Shown: positions 25,358-34,216, numbered from the stretch's first letter. The stretch: DNA of 64,000 nucleotides from Amycolatopsis azurea DSM 43854 (GCF_001995215.1 NZ_MUXN01000028.1:124001-188000); one strand, 5' to 3'. Made by a program: numbers and translations. The notes: a model not told the origin generated them from the letters alone.

Positions 25358-26299
25358 CTAAGCGTTCTTGGGCACGTGCTTGCCGAGGAAGGCGACCAGG
25401 CTCGGCACGACGGTGCGGTTGAAGGCGTCGCCGTGCTTGCCGCGCGCGGTGTGCGCGACCGTCGGCCGTGCTTCGGAGATGAACTTCCGCACCCCGCCGA
25501 TGAACGGATCCTCGGTCCCGCACCAGATCCCGGTCGGCACGCTCTTGGTGACGTCGATGTGGCGCAACGGGTCCAGCGAGCCCCAGTCGGCGGCGTCGCG
25601 GAACGCGCGCCGCTTGCTCATCTCCGGCCACGACGTGATCAGGGCGGGCGCGAGTGCCGCGACCGCGGCGGGCGGGCGACGGCGTTCCAGACGGCGCCGC
25701 GTGTAGAGAAGCGCGCCGAAACCGCCCATCGAAAGCCCGGTGGCGGCGAACGGCAGCCCGTCCCGGCCGCCGAGGCCGCGGGCGGCCAGCCAGCGGGGTA
25801 CCTCTTCCAGCAGCATCGCCATCGGGTTGTCCCCGGGCTGGTTCTCGTGCCAGTAGTGGTCGCCGCCGTCGACCGCGACGAAGCCGAACGGGGGCACCGC
25901 CTTGCGGGCGACGTCGCTGCCGAGTTGCTTGAGCAGTCCGGTCGGGGCGGCGTGCCGCGCGGTGCCGTGGAGGCCGTGCAGCATCAGCGACATCGGCAGG
26001 CCCTTGGGCGGCGCCTTGGTCGGCAGCAGCAGGACGAGGTCGACCTCGCGCCCGCGGGCTTCGGAGTACACGCGTTCGACGCGGGGGCTGCCGAGCTGGG
26101 TGGCCGGGGTCGGCGAAGCGACGCCGAGTGCCCGCTGAAGCGCTTCGCTGAACGGAAGGGCTCCGGTGGCCGTTCCGGCGGCGAGCCCCGCGACGCCGAG
26201 ACCGGAGGCCCCGGCGATCAGCACGGAACGACGGCTCAGCCAGCGGCGTGCGCCATGCACCCCCGGCAGCGTCGCGTGCCCCTGGTCGTCCTCGTTCAC
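25358..26299 (-). CDS. Exported alpha/beta-hydrolase (esterase family), Tat-type signal
   Basis: A 313-residue hydrolase. The N-terminus contains RRSVLIAGASGLGVAG, a twin-arginine-like signal followed by a hydrophobic run. The nucleophile elbow is GLSMGGFGAL, the acid is likely in GTEDPF and the histidine in GKHGDAFN. This is the esterase-D/antigen-85-like fold (PF00756). Substrate unknown; mycolyl or short-chain ester acceptors are possible. GTG start at 26299. It is convergent with the MEDS gene, 4 bp between stops. Confidence 0.78.
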   Translation of the reverse strand: MNEDDQGHATLPGVHGARRWLSRRSVLIAGASGLGVAGLAAGTATGALPFSEALQRALGVASPTPATQLGSPRVERVYSEARGREVDLVLLLPTKAPPKGLPMSLMLHGLHGTARHAAPTGLLKQLGSDVARKAVPPFGFVAVDGGDHYWHENQPGDNPMAMLLEEVPRWLAARGLGGRDGLPFAATGLSMGGFGALLYTRRRLERRRPPAAVAALAPALITSWPEMSKRRAFRDAADWGSLDPLRHIDVTKSVPTGIWCGTEDPFIGGVRKFISEARPTVAHTARGKHGDAFNRTVVPSLVAFLGKHVPKNA

Positions 26300-26396
26300 C
26301 CGTCCCCGTTCCCCCGTTGATCTTCTACCAGGACAGACGTGCGTTCTCGCTGGAAGGTTGCACGATTCACCGACCTGTGACCGGGGTATCGCCGGA

Positions 26397-27095
26397 TCAG
26401 GTGCCGATGTTTCCCTCTTTCGCGCGCCAGGCGTCGATCGAGACCTGCGCGGACCGCGTCGCGGCCTCGAAAGTGTCGCCCAAACCCACGCCGAGCGCGG
26501 TGGCCAGGGGAATCAGGATGTGGTCCACGCCATTCCGGCCGTCGCCGAAGTGGCCGGCGACCTCCAGTGTGATGTAGCCGTGTACGGCGCTCCAGAGCTG
26601 AGCGGCGACTTCGAACTCCGAGGCGGGGCGGAACCGTCCGGCGTCGATCACCCGTTTCGCGGCACGGACGAGGTAGCCGAAGGCCTCGACGCCCTCTTCG
26701 CTGGCGTTCTGGCGGCTCTCCTCGCTGGTCATGTCGCCCAGCGCCGCCTTCTGCCCGTCGGGCGCGCTCTGGCCGAAGGTCACCGCGTAGAGCTGCGGGT
26801 TGTCCACCACGGTCCGCCGGTACGCCAGCGCCAGGGTGAGGATGTCGGCCGACGGGTCCTCGGTCTCCTCGACCCCGCCGAGATTCGCTGACAGCCGCCG
26901 GAAGCCCTCGCGCGCGACTTCGTCCACCAAGGCTCCCATCCCGCCGAAGTGGGTGTACACGGCCATGGTCGACGCGCCGATCTCGGCCGCCAGCTTGCGG
27001 GCCTGGAGCGACTCCGGGCCGCCGTCGGCGAGGAGCCGGATCGCCGCCTCGATCAGCTTGGCCTTGACCTCGGCGGCGGCGGGTTTCGGTGACAT
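26397..27095 (-). CDS. TetR-family regulator
   Basis: A 232-residue TetR protein. The N-terminal helix-turn-helix is ARKLAAEIGASTMAVYTHFGG (about 32-51). The C-terminal ligand domain has the WSAVHGYITLE motif of the WHG-type TetR C-terminal family. It is divergent from the carotenoid oxygenase; two identical-type palindromes lie between the two start codons, so it probably represses that gene and itself. The ligand may be a carotenoid- or stilbene-related compound. Confidence 0.88.
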   Translation of the reverse strand: MSPKPAAAEVKAKLIEAAIRLLADGGPESLQARKLAAEIGASTMAVYTHFGGMGALVDEVAREGFRRLSANLGGVEETEDPSADILTLALAYRRTVVDNPQLYAVTFGQSAPDGQKAALGDMTSEESRQNASEEGVEAFGYLVRAAKRVIDAGRFRPASEFEVAAQLWSAVHGYITLEVAGHFGDGRNGVDHILIPLATALGVGLGDTFEAATRSAQVSIDAWRAKEGNIGT

Positions 27096-27110
27096 GCTTG
27101 CCAGTATCCC

Positions 27111-27146
27111 ATAACCCTGTTATAAATGTTTCCATAACCACGTTAT
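27111..27146. promoter_or_regulatory. Tandem TetR operators
   Basis: Two palindromes, ATAAC-N3-GTTAT, at 27111-27123 and 27134-27146. Their centres are 23 bp apart, about two helical turns. Both are preceded by CC. They occupy the short divergent gap between the TetR gene and the carotenoid oxygenase. Confidence 0.75.
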
Positions 27147-27170
27147 AGTCACCGAATCAGGGGGCCCGTG

Positions 27171-28619
27171 ATGGGTAACAAGTTCCTCGAGGGCAACTTC
27201 GCCCCCGTCAACCGTGAGCACACGATCACCGAACTGCGCGTCACCGGGCACATCCCGGAGTACCTGGACGGGCGCTATCTGCGGAACGGGCCGAACCCGC
27301 TGTCCGAAGTGGACCCGGCGACCTATCACTGGTTCATGGGCGACGGCATGGTGCACGGCGTCCGGCTGCGCGACGGCCGCGCCGAGTGGTACCGCAACCG
27401 CTGGGTGCGCAACCCCCGGCTTTCGCGGGAACTCGGCGAGCGCTGGGAAGGCGGATCCGTTCCCGGGGTCGCCTCCATGGGGGCGAACACGAACGTGATC
27501 GGCCACGCCGGCAAGACCCTCGCGCTGATCGAGGGCGGCGCGACGAGCTTCGAGCTGACCGACGAGCTCGACACCGTCGGCGCCTGCGATTTCGACGGCA
27601 CGCTCCCCGGCGGCTACACCGCCCATCCGAAGCGTGACCCGGAGACCGGCGAACTGCACGCCGTGTCGTACTTCTTCGGCTGGGGCAACAAGGTGCAGTA
27701 CTCGGTGATCGACGCCCAGGGTCGCGCCAAGCGCACGGTCGACGTCGAGGTCACCGGTTCGCCGATGATGCACGACTTCTCCCTGACCGAGAAGCACGTC
27801 GTCTTCTACGACCTCCCGGTCACGTTCGAGAGCGAACAGGCCGTCGCCACGTCGGTCCCGGCGTTCCTGCGCACACCTGCCCGGCTCGTGGTGTCCGCGC
27901 TCGTGGGCAGGGTGAAGGTGCCGGATCCGTTCGGAGCGAAGCTGCGGCAGCGGATCTCGGGCAACGCGGGCCTGCCGTATCGCTGGAACCCGAAGTACCC
28001 GGCGCGGATCGGGGTCATGCCGCGGGAGGGCGGCAACGGCGACATCCGCTGGTTCGAGGTCGAGCCGTGCTACGTGTTCCATCCGATGAACGCCTACGAC
28101 GACGGCGACTCCATCGTGCTCGACGTCGTCCGGCATCCGAAGATGTTCGCCACCGAACTGCAGGGGCCCGCCGAGGGGCCGCCGACCCTGGACCGCTGGA
28201 CCGTCGACCTGGCCGCGGGCAAGGTCGTCGAGGAACGCATCGACGACCAGGGCCAGGAGTTCCCGCGCGTCGACGAGCGGCTGCTCGGGAGGCCGCACCG
28301 CTTCGGCTACTCGGTGTCCACAAAGGATGGATCGGCGTCCTCGGGTGCCTTGCTCAAACACGATCTGTGGAAGCGCTCGGTCGAGTCGAGGGAGTTCGGC
28401 GCCGGCGCGCAGGTGGGGGAGTTCGTGTTCGTTCCGTCCTCGGCGGACGCGGGCGAAGACGAGGGCGTGCTGATGGGTTTCGTCTACGATCCCGCGACGC
28501 AGAAGAGCGATCTGACCATTTTGGACGCCGGAACGCTGGAGACCGTGGGAGCCGTGCACCTTCCGGACCGGGTGCCGAACGGCTTCCACGGCAACTGGGA
28601 CCCGGCTCCCACGGCCTAG
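27171..28619 (+). CDS. Carotenoid cleavage oxygenase family protein
   Basis: A 482-residue non-haem iron dioxygenase of the RPE65/CCD family. The four iron-binding histidines appear in TAHPKRD, MMHDFS, VFHPMNAY and NGFHGNW, and the N-terminal motif GRYLRNGPNP is typical. It cleaves a double bond in carotenoids or phenylpropenes such as lignostilbenes; which one is unclear. ATG at 27171 is chosen over the adjacent GTG 27168 because of spacing from GGGGG. Controlled by the divergent TetR gene. It is convergent with the acyl-CoA carboxylase operon, 1 bp between stops. Confidence 0.88.
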   Translation: MGNKFLEGNFAPVNREHTITELRVTGHIPEYLDGRYLRNGPNPLSEVDPATYHWFMGDGMVHGVRLRDGRAEWYRNRWVRNPRLSRELGERWEGGSVPGVASMGANTNVIGHAGKTLALIEGGATSFELTDELDTVGACDFDGTLPGGYTAHPKRDPETGELHAVSYFFGWGNKVQYSVIDAQGRAKRTVDVEVTGSPMMHDFSLTEKHVVFYDLPVTFESEQAVATSVPAFLRTPARLVVSALVGRVKVPDPFGAKLRQRISGNAGLPYRWNPKYPARIGVMPREGGNGDIRWFEVEPCYVFHPMNAYDDGDSIVLDVVRHPKMFATELQGPAEGPPTLDRWTVDLAAGKVVEERIDDQGQEFPRVDERLLGRPHRFGYSVSTKDGSASSGALLKHDLWKRSVESREFGAGAQVGEFVFVPSSADAGEDEGVLMGFVYDPATQKSDLTILDAGTLETVGAVHLPDRVPNGFHGNWDPAPTA

Positions 28620-28620
28620 A

Positions 28621-30387
28621 TCAGTCCCGGATTTCGCAGACGACGGTGCCGCCGGCGATGGTGGCTCCCGGCAGGGCCGTCAACCCGGTGACGGTTCCCG
28701 AGCGGTGCGCGTGCAGCGGCTGCTCCATCTTCATCGCCTCCAGGACGGTGATGAGGTCGCCCTCGGCCACCGAAGCGCCTTCGTCGACCGCGACACGCAC
28801 CACCGTTCCCTGCATCGGGGCGACGACCGCGTCGCCATTGGCGGCCGTCGCCTTGCCGCTTCGCGCGGAACGCCGCGTTGGCGGTCTCGCCGAGGTGGGC
28901 GCGTCGCCGACCAGGCTCGCCGGCAGCGACACTTCGAGCCGTTCCCCGCCGACCTCCAGCACGACCGTCCGCCGCGGTTCCGCCGGCTCCTGCTCGGCGG
29001 GTACCGCGTCGAACGGCGGGACGGTGTTCACGTATTCGGTCTCGATCCACCGCGTGTGCACGCTGAAGGCACTGTCGAGGCCGTGCACCTCGGGGGCGAA
29101 CGCCTGATCGTCCACAACGGAAAGATGGAACGGCAGGGTGGTCGCCATCCCGTCGACCTCGAACTCCAGCAACGCGCGCCGCGCGCGGCGCAGGGCCTGC
29201 TCGCGGGTGGCCCCGGTGACGATGAGCTTGGCGAGCAGGGAATCCCAGGCCGGTCCGATCACCGTGCCCGTCTCGACCCCGGTGTCGACGCGGACTCCCG
29301 GCCCGCTGGGGAACGCCAGCCGCGTGATCGTTCCCGGCGCGGGCAGGAACCCGCGTCCGGGATCCTCGCCGTTGATCCGGAACTCGATCGAATGCCCGCG
29401 CGAGCGGACCTCGTCGTAGCCGAGCGGCTCCCCGTCCGCGATGCGGAACATTTCGCGGACCAGGTCGATCCCGGTGATCTCCTCGGTCACCGGGTGCTCG
29501 ACCTGCAACCGGGTGTTGACTTCGAGGAACGACACCGTGCCGTCCTCGCCGATGAGGAATTCGCAAGTCCCCGCGCCGACGTAGCCCGCTTCGCGCAGGA
29601 TCGCCTTGGACGCGGAATGCAGCTGTTCCCGCTGGTCCTCGGTGAGAAACGGCGCAGGGGCCTCTTCGACGAGTTTCTGGTGCCGTCGCTGGAGACTGCA
29701 GTCACGGGTCGAGACGACCACCACGGTCCCGTGGCTGTCGGCGAGGCACTGCGTTTCGACGTGCCGAGGCCGGTCGAGGTAGCGCTCGACGAAGCAGTCG
29801 CCGGAACCGAAGGCCGTGACCGCCTCCCGCACGGCGGATTCGAACAGCTCGGGAATCTCGGCCAGGTCCCGTGCGACCTTCAGGCCGCGGCCGCCACCGC
29901 CGTGCGCGGCCTTGATGGCGATCGGAAGCCCGTGCGCGCGGGCGAAGTCCAGCACTTCGCCGGGCCCGGACACCGGCTCGGGCGTACCCGCCACCAGCGG
30001 CGCGCCCACCCGGTTCGCGATGCGCCTGGCCGCGACCTTGTCGCCGAGGGAACGGATCGCGTGCGGCGGCGGGCCGATCCAGACGAGGCCGGCGTCGAGC
30101 ACGGCCTGGGCGAAACCCGCGTTCTCCGAGAGGAAACCGTAGCCGGGATGCACCGCGTCCGCGCCCGATTCCGCGGCCGCCCGCAGGATCTTCCGCCCGT
30201 CCAGGTAGCTGTTCGACGGCAGGTCGCCGCCGAGCGCGAACGCGGTGTCCGCGGCCCGCACATGCGGTGCGTCGCGGTCCGGGTCGGCATAGACGGCGAC
30301 GCTGCGGAGGCCGGCGTCGCGGCATGCCCGCGCCACCCGGACCGCGATCTCGCCGCGGTTGGCGATCAAGACTGTGCGTACTGTCAT
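28621..30387 (-). CDS. Acyl-CoA carboxylase alpha subunit (biotin carboxylase + BCCP)
   Basis: A 588-residue subunit. Residues 1-450 form biotin carboxylase (GYGFLSENAGFAQAV, the glycine loop AAHGGGGRGLKV, EVNTRLQVEHPVTEE). A linker leads to the biotinyl domain with EAMKMEQ near 550. It carboxylates biotin, and the beta subunit transfers the carboxylate to acetyl- or propionyl-CoA. It is the last gene of the beta-epsilon-alpha operon. Together these could make malonyl-CoA for the neighbouring polyketide cluster, an inference from location only. Confidence 0.93.
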   Translation of the reverse strand: MTVRTVLIANRGEIAVRVARACRDAGLRSVAVYADPDRDAPHVRAADTAFALGGDLPSNSYLDGRKILRAAAESGADAVHPGYGFLSENAGFAQAVLDAGLVWIGPPPHAIRSLGDKVAARRIANRVGAPLVAGTPEPVSGPGEVLDFARAHGLPIAIKAAHGGGGRGLKVARDLAEIPELFESAVREAVTAFGSGDCFVERYLDRPRHVETQCLADSHGTVVVVSTRDCSLQRRHQKLVEEAPAPFLTEDQREQLHSASKAILREAGYVGAGTCEFLIGEDGTVSFLEVNTRLQVEHPVTEEITGIDLVREMFRIADGEPLGYDEVRSRGHSIEFRINGEDPGRGFLPAPGTITRLAFPSGPGVRVDTGVETGTVIGPAWDSLLAKLIVTGATREQALRRARRALLEFEVDGMATTLPFHLSVVDDQAFAPEVHGLDSAFSVHTRWIETEYVNTVPPFDAVPAEQEPAEPRRTVVLEVGGERLEVSLPASLVGDAPTSARPPTRRSARSGKATAANGDAVVAPMQGTVVRVAVDEGASVAEGDLITVLEAMKMEQPLHAHRSGTVTGLTALPGATIAGGTVVCEIRD

Positions 30388-30406
30388 CGAGATTCCTTGG
30401 TGTGGT

Positions 30407-30592
30407 TCATGTCTTCCAGCCAGGTCGTGATTTCGACGCCCAGTCCGGTACGTCGCCGCCGCGGCACCAGGGAGCCGTACCGGCGCTCTTCGGTGGCTCT
30501 GTCGTCGTCCGCGGCACCGCGAGCAAGGCCATGGTCAAGGCCGCGATCCGGGTCGGCGTCGGGTCGCCGCGGACCACGCGGATCTCGGTCAT
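30407..30592 (-). CDS. Acyl-CoA carboxylase epsilon subunit
   Basis: A 61-residue protein, within the normal range for the small epsilon subunits found only in actinobacteria. It begins MTEIRVVRGDPT, then has a hydrophobic helix (AALTMALLA) and ends with tryptophans (DWASKSRPGW), as in known epsilon subunits (PF13822). It stabilises the alpha-beta complex. Its start overlaps the beta stop by ATGA, and it precedes alpha by 19 bp. Confidence 0.85.
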   Translation of the reverse strand: MTEIRVVRGDPTPTRIAALTMALLAVPRTTTEPPKSAGTAPWCRGGDVPDWASKSRPGWKT

Positions 30593-32187
30593 TGCGGGTG
30601 GTTCCCGTGCTTGCGGGTCGGCACCGGTACGTGCTTGGCCCGCAGCATCGCGAGTGCCGCGATCAGCCGCGGCCTCGTCTCCGCGGGATCGATCACGTCG
30701 TCGACCAGGCCCCGTTCGGCCGCGTAGTAGGGATGCATGAGTTCGTCGCGATATTCGTCGACCCGCGCCCGCCTGGTGCCCGCGGGGTCGGCCGAGGCCT
30801 CGATCTCACGCCGGAAAACCACGTTCGCCGCGCCCTCGGCACCCATCACGGCGATTTCGTTGACCGGCCAGGCCAGCGACAGGTCGGTGCCGATCGACCG
30901 GGAGTCCATCACGATGTACGCGCCGCCGTAGGCCTTGCGCACGATCACCTGGATCCGGGGCACGGTCGCGTTGCAGTAGGCGTACAAGAGCTTCGCCCCA
31001 TGCCTGATGATCCCGCCGTGTTCCTGATCGACACCGGGAAGGAACCCCGGTACGTCCACAAAGGACACGAGGGGGATGTTGAACGCGTCGCACATCGTCA
31101 CGAACTTCGCGGCCTTCTCGGACGCGGCGATGTCGAGTACGCCGGCCAGCACCGAGGGCTGGTTCGCCACGATCCCGACGACGTGTCCGTCCAAACGTGA
31201 CAGTGCGCACACGACGTTCATCGCCCAGTTCTCGTGCACTTCGAAGAACTCGCCGTCATCGACGACCTCGCCGAGCACCGATCGCATGTCGTAGGCCTGG
31301 TTCGGATCGGCGGGAACCAGATCGAGCAAGGCCTCGCCGCGACGGTCCGCCGGATCGGCCGACGGCACCCGCGGTGGCAGCTCGCGGTTGTTCGCCGGGA
31401 GCATCGACAGGAGGTAGCGGACGTCCTCCAGGCAGTTTTCCTCGTCGTCGTAAGCGAATCCGGCCACTCCGGAGGTTCCGGAGTGCACGTCCGCGCCGCC
31501 GAGCCCGTCGTGGCTGATCACCTCTCCGGTGACCGCGTGCACCACATCCGGACCGGTGATGAACATCTGCGAGGTGTCGCGGACCATGAACACGAAGTCG
31601 GTGAGTGCCGGCGAGTACGCCGCCCCGCCCGCGCACGGCCCCATGATCACGCTGATCTGCGGCAGGACGCCGGAGTTCCGGACGTTCCGGGTGAAGATCC
31701 CGCCGTACCCGGCAAGCGCGGTGACACCCTCCTGGATGCGCGCGCCCGCTCCGTCGCACAGCCCGACGATCGGCGCGCCCGCCGACTCGGCGAGGTCCAT
31801 GATCTTGTGGATCTTCTGCGCGTGCGCCTCGCCGAGCGCGCCGCCGAAGATCCGGAAGTCGTGCGCGTAGACGAACACCGTGCGCCCGTGCACCAGCCCC
31901 CACCCGGTGACGACGCCGTCCGTATGAGGCTTTCTCTTCTCCAGGCCGAATCCGGTCGCCCGGTGCCGTCGCAACGGCTCCACTTCGGTGAAGGAGCCCT
32001 TGTCGAACAACAGCTCTATCCGCTCGCGAGCGGTCAGCTTTCCCTTGGACTTCTGCGCTTCGGTCGCCTTGGCACTCGGCCCCGCGTGCACGTCCTCGCG
32101 CAGCCGAGCCAATTCCGCCGTCCGCTCGCGCAGATCGGGCAAGCGTGAGCCGGCATCCGGCTCGGCCCGGTCCTCGACGATCGTCAT
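30589..32187 (-). CDS. Acyl-CoA carboxylase beta subunit (carboxyltransferase)
   Basis: A 532-residue carboxyltransferase of the AccD/PccB type. Two crotonase-like halves: LCDGAGARIQEGV with the oxyanion site MGPCAGGAAYSPALTD, and FVDVPGFLPGVDQEHGGIIRHGAKLLYAY. The first half binds biotin, the second acyl-CoA. ATG 32187 follows AAGGGGTGG. First gene of the three-subunit operon. The acyl preference (acetyl or propionyl) is set by a residue I cannot align with certainty. Confidence 0.93.
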   Translation of the reverse strand: MTIVEDRAEPDAGSRLPDLRERTAELARLREDVHAGPSAKATEAQKSKGKLTARERIELLFDKGSFTEVEPLRRHRATGFGLEKRKPHTDGVVTGWGLVHGRTVFVYAHDFRIFGGALGEAHAQKIHKIMDLAESAGAPIVGLCDGAGARIQEGVTALAGYGGIFTRNVRNSGVLPQISVIMGPCAGGAAYSPALTDFVFMVRDTSQMFITGPDVVHAVTGEVISHDGLGGADVHSGTSGVAGFAYDDEENCLEDVRYLLSMLPANNRELPPRVPSADPADRRGEALLDLVPADPNQAYDMRSVLGEVVDDGEFFEVHENWAMNVVCALSRLDGHVVGIVANQPSVLAGVLDIAASEKAAKFVTMCDAFNIPLVSFVDVPGFLPGVDQEHGGIIRHGAKLLYAYCNATVPRIQVIVRKAYGGAYIVMDSRSIGTDLSLAWPVNEIAVMGAEGAANVVFRREIEASADPAGTRRARVDEYRDELMHPYYAAERGLVDDVIDPAETRPRLIAALAMLRAKHVPVPTRKHGNHPQ

Positions 32188-32532
32188 GTCCACCCCTTCG
32201 CATATTGACAGGTAAGGCAAAGGCGGCACCGTTTCCGAGCCCGAGGTGCGCGAAGACGTAACTCGCGTGATCGGGAACGTAACTCGCGTGCTCAGAGGCG
32301 TAACTCGCGAGTTACGTCCCTGATCACGCGTGATCGCCCATCTCACCCGAACACGACACCTTTGACCTTCTCCCCGACGCACCATGGCTCCGTGGTGGAG
32401 CCGAGTTTCGCCTCGGCCGCTACAACCGGACTAGATCCTCCCTAGAACCGAGCGTGGTTCCAGCGCGGTTCCAGTGGCCACCCCGAGACTTGCCCCACCT
32501 GAAACTGACCCGGGCGAAAGCGGTGATCCGGA
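32188..32532. other. Gap with 11-nt tandem words, a palindrome and a SARP-type promoter
   Basis: 345 bp. CGTAACTCGCG occurs three times at 32257, 32278 and 32299. The third copy runs into the 18-bp palindrome CGTAACTCGCGAGTTACG (32299-32316). A longer imperfect inverted repeat pairs 32264-32288 with 32306-32330 (25 bp, two mismatches). The right third holds the promoter of the broken flavin reductase (32448-32490). Confidence 0.7.
32448..32490 (+). promoter_or_regulatory. SARP-type promoter for the flavin reductase
   Basis: Heptads CCGAGCG (32448-32454), TCCAGCG (32459-32465) and TCCAGTG (32470-32476) at an 11-bp period, then 8 bp, then GAGACT (32485-32490). A leader of about 36 nt to the GTG follows. 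Confidence 0.65.
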
Positions 32533-33036
32533 GTGACGGTCAGCAGTGCGACCTTCCGAGACTTGTTCGGCTCGTTCCCGACCGCGGTGGCCGTGGTGAC
32601 GACCGTCGGCGCAGACGGCGTACCACAGGGCTTCACCTGCAACGCGTTCTCCGCGATCTCGGCGGAGCCCCCGTTGCTGCTGGTGTGCGCCGACCACCGA
32701 TCCAGGACACTGCACGCGGTGCGGTCGTCCCAGGGTTTCGTGATGCACGTCCTCGGCGACGGCGGGTAGGAGGTTTCCGAGTCGTTCGCCGGGCGGCCCG
32801 GCGACAAGTTCGCCGGACTCGCTTGGCGGCCTTCCCCGATCGCCAACGGCGCCCCGGTACTGCTGGGGAACATCAGGGCCTACGCGGAGTGCACAGTGGA
32901 CCGAATCGTCGCGGCGGGCGACCACGACCTCGTGATCGGTCACGTCGGCGCCGCGGAGGTGCTGTCGCCGGCTCCGCTGCTGTACCAACGGCGGACCTAC
33001 ACCGTCTGGCCGGGAGTTCCGGCGCCGGCCCGGTGA
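32533..33036 (+). pseudogene. ActVB-type flavin reductase interrupted by an amber codon
   Basis: The frame from GTG 32533 to TGA 33034 encodes a complete flavin-reductase-like protein of 167 codons, the size of ActVB. Codon 79, TAG at 32767-32769, stops it. Before the stop: VAVVTTVGADGVPQGFTCNAF and EPPLLLVC. After the stop, in the same frame: EVSESFAGRPGDKFAGLAW, then AGDHDLVIGHV. Homologues usually have Q or R here; CAG to TAG is a single transition. Such reductases give FMNH2 to two-component monooxygenases like the one at 42836. A full SARP-type promoter drives it. Either a true pseudogene, a sequencing error, or readthrough. Confidence 0.75.
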
Positions 33037-33054
33037 CGGGGCGGCCGCCGTCGA

Positions 33055-33975
33055 TCAGGCGTGGCAGGCGGGGAGGGAACCGTGGTACTCGATCAGTTCG
33101 CCGAACATGGTCGCGACGTCCAGCGCCGCCCCTTGCTCCGCTCCCGCTTCCTCGGCGTAGGCGCGATGGAGATTGGGGACGAGCCGTTCGCTGTCGAGCA
33201 GTCCGGCGAACTCGCCGAGATCGGCCGTTCGGGCGGCCTCCAGCGCGGGTACGCCGTCCTCGATGCCCTTTCGGGCGACTTCACGGACCCAGCGCAGGTA
33301 GCGCTCGGTGGTGTCGAAGATCTCCGGCCCGCACACCGGCCCATGCCCCGGCACGACGGTCTCGGCGCCGAGGGCGCGCAACTTCGCCGTCACCTCAAGG
33401 GATCCCGTTACCGAGCCCATCATCACGAACGGTGTCACCCCTGACATCGCCAGGTCACCGGTGAAGACGACCCGCTGATCCGGCAGCCAGACCACGCTGT
33501 CGTTGGTGGTGTGCGCGACGCCGAGGTGCAGTACTTCCGCGCTGGTCCGCCCCACCGTCAGCGTCAAGCGGTCGCGGAAGGTCAGAGTCGGGAGGACGAC
33601 TTCGATGTCGCCCCAGCACACCTCCGGCCACAGCCCGGTCAGATGCAGGCCTATCTCGGCCATCTCCGTGCGGGTGCGCTCATGTCCGACGACGACCGCC
33701 TCGGGGAAGACGAAATTCCCGAACGTGTGGTCTCCGTGGGAATGGGTGTTGACGACCACCCGCGGTGCGGTGGCCGAGACGGTCAGCACCTGTGCGCGAA
33801 GCCGGTGCGCCCGCGCTTCGGTCGCGGCGGTGTCGACCAGCGCGGCCTCGCGGCCGGAAACGATCAGCCCGGCGTTGTTCAGGCACCAGCCGCCGTCCGG
33901 CTGGATGTAGGCGAAAACCCCGTCCGCGACCTCGTGCAGGCGAGCATCCGTGGTGGCACTGGAAGTTACGGTCAT
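33055..33975 (-). CDS. Metallo-beta-lactamase-fold polyketide cyclase (ActIV-like)
   Basis: A 306-residue MBL-fold protein with zinc motif HSHGDH (78-83), later ligands in GVAHTTND, VFTGD and PGHG. The opening VADGVFAYIQPDGGWCLNNAG and the segments LTGLWPEVCWGDIEV and VTPFVMMGSV match my memory of the ActIV bicyclase, which closes the second ring and releases the aromatic octaketide. Length is typical. It ends 18 bp from the broken flavin reductase, convergently. No ribosome site precedes ATG 33975. A SARP-like heptad array lies 19 bp upstream. Confidence 0.75.
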   Translation of the reverse strand: MTVTSSATTDARLHEVADGVFAYIQPDGGWCLNNAGLIVSGREAALVDTAATEARAHRLRAQVLTVSATAPRVVVNTHSHGDHTFGNFVFPEAVVVGHERTRTEMAEIGLHLTGLWPEVCWGDIEVVLPTLTFRDRLTLTVGRTSAEVLHLGVAHTTNDSVVWLPDQRVVFTGDLAMSGVTPFVMMGSVTGSLEVTAKLRALGAETVVPGHGPVCGPEIFDTTERYLRWVREVARKGIEDGVPALEAARTADLGEFAGLLDSERLVPNLHRAYAEEAGAEQGAALDVATMFGELIEYHGSLPACHA

Positions 33976-33993
33976 GGCGACGAGCGTCGCCGA

Positions 33994-34036
33994 ATCCCGT
34001 CGCGACCTGCTCGAGCGCGCCTCAAAGTGGATTCGG
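33994..34036 (-). promoter_or_regulatory. Possible SARP-type promoter for the MBL cyclase
   Basis: On the minus strand CCGAATC (34036-34030), TTGAGGC (34025-34019) and TCGAGCA (34014-34008) at an 11-bp period, then 8 bp and CGGGAT (33999-33994). The -10 lacks the conserved A, so this is weaker than the five good sites. Confidence 0.35.
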
Positions 34037-34186
34037 CTACTTCTCGCGTCTCTGAGCAGAAATCACGCACCGCTTCTGAATGCGCACGCAAACGATTTAT
34101 GAAACGACTTCTGTTTCGAAAAGAAGATCAAGAACGTGAGAATCGGTCACGAATCCGGAGGTCCGGCGGCCGTTTGGGTCATCCGG

Positions 34187-34216
34187 TTGCAAAGCTCGAG
34201 TAAACGAAGCTACGCT
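34187..34216 (+). promoter_or_regulatory. Promoter of the SARP gene with one heptad
   Basis: -35-like TTGCAA (34187-34192), 18-nt spacer, -10 TACGCT (34211-34216). A heptad TCGAGTA (34196-34202) ends exactly 8 bp before the -10, and a partial heptad TTGGGTC lies two periods upstream. It is possibly autoregulated. Confidence 0.4.

Noticed and set aside
28705..31200. 831-codon plus-strand frame opposite the carboxylase genes
   Set aside because: It is antisense to three well-recognised carboxylase subunits and has no family motifs.
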